A stretch of DNA of 64,000 nucleotides from Cyanobacteria bacterium OH_CBrB_359 (GTDB lineage: Bacteria > Cyanobacteriota > Vampirovibrionia > Gastranaerophilales > Gastranaerophilaceae), in assembly GCA_023433065.1 (NCBI GenBank), contig JAEZET010000001.1:310001-374000 (forward strand), written 5' to 3'. Below are positions 52,514 through 60,895 of the stretch, piece by piece. The position numbers and the translations under genes are program-made. Numbering within the stretch: the first letter of the stretch is position 1; each line of letters begins with the position of its first letter. Under the pieces are notes generated by a model. That model ran no database searches and was not told the DNA's origin. It saw only the letters and a list, made by a program, of their open reading frames with translations.

Positions 52514-53458
52514 ATGACTGAAAAATTAGACATTATTACTATCGGAGAAAGCCTTATTGAGCTTTCGAGTGACCAATCTTTGACATATGCGGACAAAATC
52601 GACAAATACTATGGCGGTGACACCCTAGCAACAGCAATTGCGGCATTGAGACTGGGCTCTAAGGTTGGATACATAACAAGAGTAGGTATTGACCACTTCA
52701 AAGATTTTCTTTTAGATAGTTGGCAGGCAGAAGGTCTTGATATCTCACAAGTTAAACTTGTAGAAGGATTTAACGGTTTATATTTTATAGCAAGGCCTCA
52801 AGGCGGCAATAAGGAATTTGCATATTACAGAAAAAAAACCGCCGCTAATAACCTTTCTATCTCGGATATTTCGGAAGATTACATTAAAAATACATCAATT
52901 GTTTATTCTACAGGCGTAACGCAATCTTTGTCTCTTTGCACAAAAGAGGCTGTGAAAAAAGCTTTTACAATCGCAAAAGAAAACAAAATTTTAACGGCTT
53001 ATGACCCTAACTACAGCCCTTTACTCTGGATTAAGGAAGAAGCTAAAGAAGCGTTTGAAGAGATTGAAGAAATGATTGATATTCTGTTCTTAAACTTAAA
53101 AAATGACGCTCAAACCCTTCTTGAAATTAATTCAATCGACAAATTGATGAAATATTACTGGGATAAAGGCGTTACAACAATTGTTGTTAAATCATCTGCT
53201 GACAGAGGCTATTATACAGGCTATCAGGGAGAGATTTTATTTACCGAATTCACACAGGGAAAAGTCATAGATACAACAAGTGCAGGTGATGCTTTTAACG
53301 GCGGATTTTTGCATGCCGTCGCATCAGGACTGAACCCCTTTGAAGCTGTCCATATTGCTGCAATTACTGCAGGGCTTCAATCTCAAAATATAGGTGCTAT
53401 AAAGTCCATTCCGTTCAAGAAAGAAGTCTATTCACGTTATAAAGGCCAAAATGAGTAA
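52514..53458 (+). CDS. PfkB-family carbohydrate kinase
   Basis: A 314-residue sugar kinase from the ATG at 52514 (MTEKLDIITIGESLIELSS); an ATG at 52487 would add nine residues. GGDTLATAIAALRLGSKVGY at the sugar end and DTTSAGDAFNGGFLHAVASG, the anion hole with catalytic Asp, define the family. 2-keto-3-deoxygluconate kinase or fructokinase activity would fit, but no feature decides. It overlaps csaB by 8 bp, so the two are co-expressed. Confidence 0.88.
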   Translation: MTEKLDIITIGESLIELSSDQSLTYADKIDKYYGGDTLATAIAALRLGSKVGYITRVGIDHFKDFLLDSWQAEGLDISQVKLVEGFNGLYFIARPQGGNKEFAYYRKKTAANNLSISDISEDYIKNTSIVYSTGVTQSLSLCTKEAVKKAFTIAKENKILTAYDPNYSPLLWIKEEAKEAFEEIEEMIDILFLNLKNDAQTLLEINSIDKLMKYYWDKGVTTIVVKSSADRGYYTGYQGEILFTEFTQGKVIDTTSAGDAFNGGFLHAVASGLNPFEAVHIAAITAGLQSQNIGAIKSIPFKKEVYSRYKGQNE

Positions 53459-54476
53459 AAAGATTGCTATTTCAGGATATTATGGGTTTGATAACTTCGG
53501 GGATGAAGGTATATTAGGCATTCTTGTTAAAAATCTTAAAGACTCAGGCGTTGCTGATGAAATAACCATATTTTCACACAACCCCCAAATAACATCTAAA
53601 AGATATGATGTAAAATCAATTAAAACTTTTTCTTTCTTTAAAATAATTGATGCTCTTAGAAGCACTGATATTTTAATTTCGGGTGGAGGAAGTCTTCTTC
53701 AGGATGCAACAAGCCTAAAGAGCCTATTTTATTATCTTTGGGTTATTTTATTAGCATTATATTACAAGAAAAAAGTAATAATTTTTGCACAGGGCATAGG
53801 TCCTATTAATAACCCTCTTGCGAGACTTATAACCAAAATGATTCTAAAACATTGCAGCTACATTAGCGTCAGAGATGAAAAAAGCTTGTTTTTGCTTAGA
53901 GGCTGGGGAATCAGCCCTTATCTTGTAAATGATCCTATGTGGAACATTGAATTGACTCCTAACTTTCCTTCCAACAGAGTCGGCATTCAATTAAGAAAAT
54001 GGAAAACTTTAACCGAAGAATTTTTATTAGCACTTGCTAAGGCAGTTTCTAACAGTTACTCTGACAAACAAATTAATATTTATTCTTTTCAGGACTCACA
54101 GGACTATGATGTATGCAAAAGGTTTGAAGGTTACTTAAAACTCAACAACCCATCTATTAAAACAACTATTCTCCATACAAGGTCAAATAGAGAAATAATA
54201 GAATCTTTCAAATATTTAAATGTAGTTATTGCAATGAGATACCATGCCTGCCTGTTAGCTTTAAAATATGGTATCAAAACGCTTCCCCTCAGCTATGACG
54301 AGAAGGTTGAAAAACTCGCAGGAGAAATTAGCATTCCTTTTGTGAAACTTAATGAAAAAGATAAAATCCAGCAATATATTGAAAAATTGGATGAAATTGA
54401 TATAAAAGAACTGCAAAATAAAGTCAAAGAAATGGAATTTGACTTCAACACCATGTTCAACGTCATAAACAGCTGA
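53451..54476 (+). CDS. csaB: Polysaccharide pyruvyltransferase, CsaB type
   Basis: A 341-residue enzyme of the pyruvyltransferase family. GYYGFDNFGDEGILGILVKN at the start, then ISGGGSLLQDATSLKS and the C-terminal MRYHACLLALKYGIKTLPLS with the His-containing motif. CsaB adds ketal-pyruvate to a wall polymer to which SLH domains bind; an SLH protein lies at 2163-3311 in this window. It overlaps the PfkB kinase by 8 bp and ends 3 bp from the convergent comEB. Confidence 0.9.
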   Translation: MSKKIAISGYYGFDNFGDEGILGILVKNLKDSGVADEITIFSHNPQITSKRYDVKSIKTFSFFKIIDALRSTDILISGGGSLLQDATSLKSLFYYLWVILLALYYKKKVIIFAQGIGPINNPLARLITKMILKHCSYISVRDEKSLFLLRGWGISPYLVNDPMWNIELTPNFPSNRVGIQLRKWKTLTEEFLLALAKAVSNSYSDKQINIYSFQDSQDYDVCKRFEGYLKLNNPSIKTTILHTRSNREIIESFKYLNVVIAMRYHACLLALKYGIKTLPLSYDEKVEKLAGEISIPFVKLNEKDKIQQYIEKLDEIDIKELQNKVKEMEFDFNTMFNVINS

Positions 54477-54479
54477 TTA

Positions 54480-54938
54480 CTAAGGACTTAAAATAAACTG
54501 GTCAGAAAGTTCCTTTTTAATGCTCGCCACTGATACATGATGCATGGCAGAGTTATTATCTTTCTTAAGATAAACATCTTTTATACCTGATTGAACAATA
54601 AAACGTTTGCACAAAATACAAATAAAATCATGCCCGTAAATATACATTGTCGCATCCTTACACCTATCCTGACCTGCCTGAATAATTGCATTTTGTTCGG
54701 CATGGATGCTCCTGCAGGTTTCATAACGGGTACCTGATGGAATATTATGCTCTATTCGGTAGCATTTTCCTATTTCTGCGCAGGATATAACCTTCGAGGG
54801 AGTGCCATTGTATCCTGTTGCCTTAATCTTTTTATCATCTCCGACAATCACCGCTCCAACCTGCGCTCTTATACAGTTTGAGCGCGAAGCACATGTTTTT
54901 GCAATTTCTAGAAAATATTCGTTCCATTCTTTAACCAT
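54480..54938 (-). CDS. comEB: dCMP deaminase (ComEB-type)
   Basis: A 152-residue zinc-dependent cytidine/deoxycytidylate deaminase. The zinc site is CRSIHAEQNAII (HAE) and the CILCKRFIVQSGI (CxxC) motif; ATGYNGTPSKVISCAEIGKC is the family insert. It converts dCMP to dUMP for dTMP synthesis. It lies just downstream of the PFL/ACT pair on the same strand (15 bp), so it may be co-transcribed. Confidence 0.93.
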   Translation of the reverse strand: MVKEWNEYFLEIAKTCASRSNCIRAQVGAVIVGDDKKIKATGYNGTPSKVISCAEIGKCYRIEHNIPSGTRYETCRSIHAEQNAIIQAGQDRCKDATMYIYGHDFICILCKRFIVQSGIKDVYLKKDNNSAMHHVSVASIKKELSDQFILSP

Positions 54939-54953
54939 AATAATATTCTACCC

Positions 54954-56321
54954 TTAATTATTTAAACTGTGAATAGGAGCAGGAATTCTACCTCCTCTTT
55001 TTACAAACCCTGATGCTGAAAGCGGATTAACTTTCATAATAGGAGCTTCACCCAGAAGCCCTCCGTAAACCGCAACGTCACCTATTGTTTTACCTGGAAC
55101 AGGAATTATTCTTACAGCGGTTGTTTTCTTATTTATTAATCCTATTGCCATTTCATCGGCTATAATACCTGATATGGTATCAACAGGAGTGTCTCCAGGT
55201 ATTGCAATCATATCAAGCCCGACAGAGCAAACTGATGTCATGGCTTCAAGTTTATCAAATGTAAGATAACCTTTTGATGCCGCCTCTATCATCCCTGCAT
55301 CTTCAGATACGGGAATAAAAGCTCCCGACAAACCTCCAACGTATGAGCTTGCCATAATACCGCCTTTTTTAACGGCATCATTTAGCATAGCAAGTGCAGC
55401 CGTAGTACCATGGGCTCCCACATGCTCTAATCCCATTGCCTGAAAAATTCCCGCAACACTATCTCCTATTGCAGGGGTCGGTGCTAAAGATAAATCAATT
55501 ACCCCAAAGGTAATATTAAGTTTTTGTGCAAGTTCTCGGCCTACGACTTCACCTGTAGTTGTAATTTTAAATGCTGTTTGCTTGATTTTATTGGCTAATT
55601 CTCCAAAGTCCGCATCCTTAGGCAAAGTTTCAACAGCCGCCCTAACAACACCTGGCCCTGAAACCCCTATATTTAATTCGCATTCAGGCTCACCTAAGCC
55701 ATGAAAAGCACCTGCCATAAAAGGATTATCCCCGGGTGAATTGCAAAAACATACCAGCTTTGCAGCTCCGATTCCGTCCTTATCTGCAGTCAATACTGCT
55801 GCCTGTTTAATAATCCCAGCCATTTTATTAACAGCATCCATATTAATCCCTGCTTTTGAGGTTGCCAGGTTGACTGACGAGCATATTTTTTGGGTCACTG
55901 AAAGCGCCTCGGGAATACTGTCCATAAGCAAAATATCACCTTTAGTGGCACCCTTTTCAACCAGAGCTCCGAATCCGCCTATAAAATCTACACCTACATC
56001 CTGAGCTGCCTTATCCAGTACTTTTGCGAGATAAACATAATCGGGATTCTTGCAAGATTCTCCTATAATTGAAATCGGAGTAACTGCTATTCTTTTATTT
56101 ACGATAGGAATAGAATATTCATCTTCAATTTCTTCTGCATAAGAACATAAGTTTTTAGCGTATTTAAGTATTTTATTGTAAATTTTATCCCCAACAGCCT
56201 TAACATCTTCATGAGCACAATCCCTCAAACTTAAAGAAAGAGTAACTGTCCTTATATCAAGGTTTTGCAGCTTTATCATATTTATAGTTTCTATAACGGA
56301 ATCCGTATCAAAAAAATTCAT
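54954..56321 (-). CDS. PFL family protein (UPF0210)
   Basis: A 455-residue protein of the UPF0210 family, distantly like pyruvate formate-lyase. Recognised by VTLSLSLRDCAHEDVKAVGD, GECELNIGVSGPGVVRAAV-type text (seen as PECELNIGVSGPGVV) and GGLSGAFIPVSEDAGMIEA. It lacks the canonical radical glycine motif of active PFL. Usually found together with a small ACT protein, as here, 9 bp upstream. The function is not established. Confidence 0.9.
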   Translation of the reverse strand: MNFFDTDSVIETINMIKLQNLDIRTVTLSLSLRDCAHEDVKAVGDKIYNKILKYAKNLCSYAEEIEDEYSIPIVNKRIAVTPISIIGESCKNPDYVYLAKVLDKAAQDVGVDFIGGFGALVEKGATKGDILLMDSIPEALSVTQKICSSVNLATSKAGINMDAVNKMAGIIKQAAVLTADKDGIGAAKLVCFCNSPGDNPFMAGAFHGLGEPECELNIGVSGPGVVRAAVETLPKDADFGELANKIKQTAFKITTTGEVVGRELAQKLNITFGVIDLSLAPTPAIGDSVAGIFQAMGLEHVGAHGTTAALAMLNDAVKKGGIMASSYVGGLSGAFIPVSEDAGMIEAASKGYLTFDKLEAMTSVCSVGLDMIAIPGDTPVDTISGIIADEMAIGLINKKTTAVRIIPVPGKTIGDVAVYGGLLGEAPIMKVNPLSASGFVKRGGRIPAPIHSLNN

Positions 56322-56330
56322 TTCTACCGC

Positions 56331-56609
56331 CTATATCGTATGCATTTTATCAAAAATCTGTTTTTTCTGTACCCAGATTTCCATCCCTAAATCGCTTCCT
56401 GTTTTTAAAAGCCCTTCCTTTATTTCTTTAAAAGAAAAATCAGATTTGCCCATATCTCCGAGCAAAAACATTACAAAATAATCCTGCATAATTGTCTGTT
56501 TAATATCTTCAATATTTACCTTATATTTAGCAAGCGCTGCCGTAATCTCTGCTACTATACCTATTTTGTCTTGTCCTGAGAGGGTAACTATTATTTTTTG
56601 TTCTTTCAT
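56331..56609 (-). CDS. ACT-domain protein (UPF0237)
   Basis: A 92-residue single ACT domain, VTLSGQDKIGIVAEITAALA at the start, followed by VNIEDIKQTIMQDYFVMFLL. ACT domains bind amino acids or other small ligands and regulate partners; the constant partner of this family is the UPF0210 PFL protein downstream. AAGGAAAG precedes the ATG. Confidence 0.92.
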   Translation of the reverse strand: MKEQKIIVTLSGQDKIGIVAEITAALAKYKVNIEDIKQTIMQDYFVMFLLGDMGKSDFSFKEIKEGLLKTGSDLGMEIWVQKKQIFDKMHTI

Positions 56610-56744
56610 TTTTCTTTCCTTTTAGTCCTTAATCACATTTTAGCACAGTATAATTTTATAAAAATATTGTTACGTTTGTTCAAAATAGTAACTGATAACG
56701 GATTTTACGGTAAAATAACTAAAGAAGGTTAGGTTGAACTAGGC

Positions 56745-57686
56745 ATGCAAGATAAATTGTCTTCTATCAAGAACGTTAGAGAGCTCAACATAAGCATTAC
56801 AGCCTATCGGGCTCTGCTTATTTTAAGTTTATTGCTTGAAAAACCTTTAACCAAGGAAGAAATCGTTAATGTTTTAAAAAATGATTTTATAACATCAAAC
56901 TCTTACTCTCATGACACAATCAGGGTAACATTAAATACCCTAAAAGCAGTTGGTTGTATGATTTCTCGCCCTACATCAAAAAATAATTACAAATATATAC
57001 TATTATCTCACCCTTTTGGATTTGATTTAACCCCTGAACAAGTAAAATGTCTTTCTCTTATAAGAGAAAATATAGTCAAACTGGGCGATTGGCAGCTTGT
57101 TTTGAGCATAAATGACCTTTATCAAAAAATAGCGGCAATTACAAAAAATCCTTGTTATATAGAAATAATTAACAACGCAAAGCCAATGATTGAAATAAAC
57201 AAGGAAATTTTAAAATCACTCGTTGAATATGCACAAAATAAAAACAGGCTTTTAATTCAATATAAATCAGTTGAACAAGGCATTCAAGAATTAGAAATTA
57301 TACCTGATAAAATATTTTATGAATCCGACAAACTATATTTATGGTGCTATCTTTATAAATATGACAGCTACAGCTATCTTAGAGTAGACCGTATAAAAGC
57401 TATTAAAAAAAGCTCTGACCTCGCCCATATAATTAAAAAAGAAAGTTATAAAGCAGTATATTCAATCAAAGGCGATGCCATTTCAACATTTAAACTTCAG
57501 GATAATGAAAAAATTATTGAAACAACCCCCCAATATATCTTAATAGAAGCCGAAGTAGTTAACGAATTTAAGTTTATACAAAGGCTGCTTCTGTTTGGAG
57601 CTGATTTCAAACTTCTAAACCCTTCCCGCCTTAAAGAAAAATTAATATCTAAACTCGAATCCGTAAAACAGGGATATTTATTATGA
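56745..57686 (+). CDS. HTH-WYL-type transcriptional regulator, paralog 1
   Basis: A 313-residue protein. The first 75 residues look like a winged helix (ALLILSLLLEKPLTKEEIVN; DTIRVTLNTLKAVGCMIS). The middle (LTPEQVKCLSLIRENIVKLG) and the C-terminal half (KNRLLIQYKSVEQGIQELEI...KLYLWCYLYKYDSYSYLRVD) have the layout of WYL regulators, although the WYL triad itself is not literal. It overlaps paralog 2 by 4 bp (ATGA). Paired WYL proteins such as PafB-PafC control DNA damage responses in other bacteria; that is an analogy only. Confidence 0.75.
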   Translation: MQDKLSSIKNVRELNISITAYRALLILSLLLEKPLTKEEIVNVLKNDFITSNSYSHDTIRVTLNTLKAVGCMISRPTSKNNYKYILLSHPFGFDLTPEQVKCLSLIRENIVKLGDWQLVLSINDLYQKIAAITKNPCYIEIINNAKPMIEINKEILKSLVEYAQNKNRLLIQYKSVEQGIQELEIIPDKIFYESDKLYLWCYLYKYDSYSYLRVDRIKAIKKSSDLAHIIKKESYKAVYSIKGDAISTFKLQDNEKIIETTPQYILIEAEVVNEFKFIQRLLLFGADFKLLNPSRLKEKLISKLESVKQGYLL

Positions 57687-58615
57687 AACAATTAAACAAA
57701 AAGAATGATACGGGATTAAGGGTTCTTGAGATTTTAAAAATTCTCATCAAAAAGCCTGTCTCCGCTGATGAACTAATTAAAATAATTGAAAACCGCAACA
57801 ATATAGAAAATATATACAACAAAGAAACTTTGCTTAAATACTTCAACACACTGGAGCTTGTGGGTTTAAAAATCAGAAAAAGAAAAGAAGATTCTAAATA
57901 TTCCCTTGAAAATCTGCCTGTTGAAATTAATTTGACAGAAAATGAAATCAAAGTCCTGTGCCTGATTGAAGGATATGTCAGAAAGCTTTATCAAAAAAGG
58001 CTTGAAAAAACTTTTGACGAATTTTTGGAAAATCTTGAAAGGTGTTTTTCTAAAGAAACAACATTTATTTATAATTCAATTAAAACAAATAACAAGATGA
58101 AAACCGATATAGATTTTTTAAATAATGCTGCTCTCATAAGGCAGTTCGAGCAATATTGTATTGAATCGCAAAAACTTAAGATTGAATACAGTAATAAATC
58201 CGATGAGGCCACAGAAATATTTATTGTTGAACCAAAATGCATTGAATACGAAGCAGATAGAGTATATGTGCTTGTTTATAATCCTGCAATCGCACAAAAT
58301 CAAAAATTACTACTTGATAATATAAAAAATATAACTCAGTTGCCTCAAAAAACAGGGGCATACAATACTCCTAACACTGTTATTTTTGAGCTAAAGGGCA
58401 GGCTCGCAAAATCGTATAAACTCAAAACTGATGAAAAAATCATTAACTCTTCCCCTGAATGTATAATTGTTTCAAATTTCTCAGAGGATAAAGATATATT
58501 GTTAAAAAGACTTTTAAAATATGGCGAAAACTGTGTAATTTTGCAGCCAAAATCAGCTCAAAAAGAGTTTCTTGAGCTTGTTAGCAAAATTCTAATAAAC
58601 CTTGAGAAAGAATAA
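57683..58615 (+). CDS. HTH-WYL-type transcriptional regulator, paralog 2
   Basis: A 310-residue protein with the same layout as paralog 1: winged-helix start (VLEILKILIKKPVSADELIK; KETLLKYFNTLELVGLKIRK), a middle with LTENEIKVLCLIEGYVRKLY and a WYL-like C-terminal part (QKLKIEYSNKSDEATEIFIV, EADRVYVLVYN). Translational coupling with paralog 1 suggests a heterodimer. The stop is 5 bp before the DUF4127 gene, so the three form an operon. Confidence 0.75.
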   Translation: MKQLNKKNDTGLRVLEILKILIKKPVSADELIKIIENRNNIENIYNKETLLKYFNTLELVGLKIRKRKEDSKYSLENLPVEINLTENEIKVLCLIEGYVRKLYQKRLEKTFDEFLENLERCFSKETTFIYNSIKTNNKMKTDIDFLNNAALIRQFEQYCIESQKLKIEYSNKSDEATEIFIVEPKCIEYEADRVYVLVYNPAIAQNQKLLLDNIKNITQLPQKTGAYNTPNTVIFELKGRLAKSYKLKTDEKIINSSPECIIVSNFSEDKDILLKRLLKYGENCVILQPKSAQKEFLELVSKILINLEKE

Positions 58616-58620
58616 GTAAA

Positions 58621-60030
58621 ATGAAAAAAATTGCGCTCATACCTATAGATAACAGGCCGGTCTGCTATACACTTGTGGAACAGATTGCAAATATTGATAA
58701 AAATATAAAACTTTTTATGCCAAATAAAGAGTTACTTGGAGACTTAAATAAAAATGCTGATACAGAAGCAATTTTAAGCTGGCTTTCGAGCCTTAGAGAA
58801 ATAGATATTCTTGTTATTTCTCTTGATACTATAGCATACGGCGGTTTAATCCCTTCAAGAAGAAGTAATGATACTTTTGAACAAATCAAATCAAGACTTG
58901 AGAGACTTAAAAAAATCATACTTGGAAAAAATATTAAAACATATGCATTTTCAAGTATAATGAGGATTTCCAATAACAACATCAATGAGGAAGAAAAAGA
59001 GTATTGGTCAAATTACGGGAAAAAGATTTTTGATTATTCTTTTAACCTACATAAATCTGAAATTACGCTAGATTCTGAAAGCGATAGAGCGCAAAGCTGC
59101 ATTTTACCGACTATTCCCCAAGAGATTCTTGATGATTATTTAGCTACAAGAAAAAGAAATTTTGAGATTAATAAACTTTATCTTGAGTGGGCAAAGGAAA
59201 ATTTATTTGAAACTCTTGTATTTTCGAAAGATGACTGCGCACAGTACGGGTTCAATGTTAAAGAAGCAAATTCTCTTGCAGAAGAAATTAAGAAAAACGG
59301 GCTAAATGCTTTAATAAAAACCGGAGCGGATGAAATTCCATTGAGTTTGTTTGCAAGAGCAATATCTCAAGGTTGTAAATTAAAAATTGCACCTGTTTTT
59401 TTAGAATCTTCTTCAACAGATAAAATCTCCAAATACGAAGATATTTCTGTTTTCCAATCAGTTTATTCTCAAATAACTCTATCAGGAGCTGATGTTTGCG
59501 CTATTGATGATGCGGATTTGCTTTTATATATTAACAATTTTAAAAATCAGCAGGGCGAAATAGTTATGGGCGTTTTTGAAGAAGGATTCTCCGGTAATTT
59601 CCAGCCTTTAGAAAAACCCTACTTTATCGCAGACATCTTAAATGCTAACGGTGCTGATAATAAATTTATTGAGGCTTTTTTCAAAAGCAAAATCCATTTT
59701 GAAAATTTTTACGGATATGCAGCATGGAACACAACAGGCAATACTCTTGGAAGCTCTATCGCTGTAGCTGTTACAAGATTTTTAGCAAAAGATTTTAATA
59801 ATGATGCATTTAAAAAAGTTCAAATGATAAGATTTCTCGATGATTGGGCATATCAGGCAAATGTAAGGCAGCTGATTAAAAAGGATTATTTCTCTCCCGA
59901 TACAAAAGCGGCAAAAAATTACATGAATTATTATGAAAAAAAATTAAATAATATTTTGGGAACAAATTTTCAAAATATTGACTATTGCTTTCCTTGGGGC
60001 AGGTTTTTTGAAATCGAAGTTATAATATAG
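58621..60030 (+). CDS. DUF4127 family protein
   Basis: A 469-residue protein. IALIPIDNRPVCYTLVEQIA and VISLDTIAYGGLIPSRRS, and the C-terminal AWNTTGNTLGSSIAVAVTRF and RFLDDWAYQANVR, identify DUF4127, a family of unknown function with a predicted metal- or phosphate-binding alpha/beta fold. It lies 5 bp after the second WYL regulator and is the apparent output of this operon. No terminator hairpin is evident after it. Confidence 0.88.
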   Translation: MKKIALIPIDNRPVCYTLVEQIANIDKNIKLFMPNKELLGDLNKNADTEAILSWLSSLREIDILVISLDTIAYGGLIPSRRSNDTFEQIKSRLERLKKIILGKNIKTYAFSSIMRISNNNINEEEKEYWSNYGKKIFDYSFNLHKSEITLDSESDRAQSCILPTIPQEILDDYLATRKRNFEINKLYLEWAKENLFETLVFSKDDCAQYGFNVKEANSLAEEIKKNGLNALIKTGADEIPLSLFARAISQGCKLKIAPVFLESSSTDKISKYEDISVFQSVYSQITLSGADVCAIDDADLLLYINNFKNQQGEIVMGVFEEGFSGNFQPLEKPYFIADILNANGADNKFIEAFFKSKIHFENFYGYAAWNTTGNTLGSSIAVAVTRFLAKDFNNDAFKKVQMIRFLDDWAYQANVRQLIKKDYFSPDTKAAKNYMNYYEKKLNNILGTNFQNIDYCFPWGRFFEIEVII

Positions 60031-60136
60031 CTCATACTACTTGACTGTGTAACTTGATTGAGTTAGATTATATTTACCAAGCAATTTACGCTGTTCAATA
60101 TCTAATAGCGATGCATAGACTGGAACAAAGTATAAT

Positions 60137-60233
60137 TATTCAGATTAGAATTCGCAGGGTACATAAAAAACCTAATATTACAAAATACAAGCGAGTGGCG
60201 CATCCTGAAATGAACTGTAAGTATTCAGATTAG
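60137..60233. repeat. Imperfect direct repeat upstream of tRNA-Leu
   Basis: TATTCAGATTAG occurs at 60137-60148 and 60222-60233. Each copy is followed by an ATTC-GCAGG-like stretch (AATTCGCAGGG and CCGATTCCGCAGGA). The repeats start 85 bp apart in the gap between the DUF4127 gene and tRNA-Leu. Significance unknown; possibly duplicated remnants. Confidence 0.6.
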
Positions 60234-60266
60234 CCGATTCCGCAGGACAAATTGAAAATTAAATAC

Positions 60267-60272
60267 TATAAT
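60267..60272 (+). promoter_or_regulatory. -10 box directly before tRNA-Leu(UAG)
   Basis: TATAAT ends 5 bp before the first base of the mature tRNA, so transcription probably starts on or next to position 1 of the tRNA with hardly any 5' leader. Confidence 0.5.
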
Positions 60273-60277
60273 ACCAC

Positions 60278-60361
60278 GGGCCTGTGGCGAAATTGGTAGA
60301 CGCACTAGACTTAGGATCTAGCGCCTTCGGTGTGAGAGTTCGAGTCTCTCCGGGCCCACCA
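60278..60361 (+). tRNA. tRNA-Leu(UAG)
   Basis: Begins GGGCCTGTGGCGAAATTGG and ends CGGGCCC-A-CCA with encoded CCA. Acceptor arms GGGCCTG/CGGGCCC pair with one G-U. The anticodon arm is CTAGA-CTTAGGA-TCTAG, giving TAG. The T arm is GAGAGTTCGAGTCTCTC. It has a long variable arm, and it is followed by an accessory region whose module ends resemble its 3' part. Confidence 0.97.
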
Positions 60362-60368
60362 TTTAAAC

Positions 60369-60394
60369 AAAAAAGAGTCGAAAGGCTCTTTTTT
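60369..60394 (+). terminator. Terminator of tRNA-Leu(UAG)
   Basis: AAAAAAGAGTC/GGCTCTTTTTT with a GAAA tetraloop, 7 bases after the CCA. Confidence 0.92.
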
Positions 60395-60490
60395 AGTACC
60401 TTTACCCGTTTGGAGCTTGGCGATACTATATTTAATTACTTTGGAATTAAAAATTAAAATCTAGGTATAGTAAGGGTTTAAGGCGTATTG

Positions 60491-60503
60491 AAAAGTTCTA
60501 ACT
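60491..60503 (+). repeat. Left direct repeat of accessory module 1
   Basis: AAAAGTTCTAACT, identical to 61959-61971; both are preceded by TATT (with one extra G here). It lies 23 bp beyond the 3' end of the small leftward gene of module 1. Confidence 0.7.
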
Positions 60504-60525
60504 TTTTATCATTTTTCGACGTTTT

Positions 60526-60750
60526 TTAGATTTTTTTGATATCATCAAAAAACCTTTCAACATAGTTTTCGAAATCTTTTCGAGGCAAAAGTTTTGCTTT
60601 TTGAGTCGTGTAACAAGAATTATTTATTTGTTCTTCAATTGAGAGTTTACAAAGTACTCGTATTAGGTCAATAAATGCCTTATCACATTCTTCTTTTGTG
60701 GGCGTACCTTTCTCAAATGTGTAGATAAAATTGGGTTTTTTAATTGTCAT
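60526..60750 (-). CDS. Small module protein (module 1), unknown function
   Basis: A 74-residue protein from the ATG at 60750, which follows AAAGGA by 7 bases; a longer frame to 60846 has no support. It begins MTIKKPNFIYTFEKGTPTKE and ends ENYVERFFDDIKKI. It resembles the 95-residue protein at 62148-62435 (KPxxxxxFxxxxxTxEExxxAxxDxxxVL). No known domain. It is divergent from the PIN-like gene. A role as antitoxin, immunity or regulatory partner is an inference from the arrangement. Confidence 0.6.
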   Translation of the reverse strand: MTIKKPNFIYTFEKGTPTKEECDKAFIDLIRVLCKLSIEEQINNSCYTTQKAKLLPRKDFENYVERFFDDIKKI

Positions 60751-60895
60751 GATTATATCCTTTCTTTTAATGTAACCAACTAAAAGAAAATTGAAAGAAA
60801 GAGTGATGCTGCTTTTAAGCATGTTATAATCACTCAGAGAACTCAAAATTTAAGAGGTATAAGAAATTTTTATAAATATTGATTTTTGGACCAAA

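Noticed and set aside
54954..56321. Functional pyruvate formate-lyase
   Set aside because: The sequence belongs to the UPF0210 group, lacks a radical glycine motif near the C-terminus and has no activase gene nearby.
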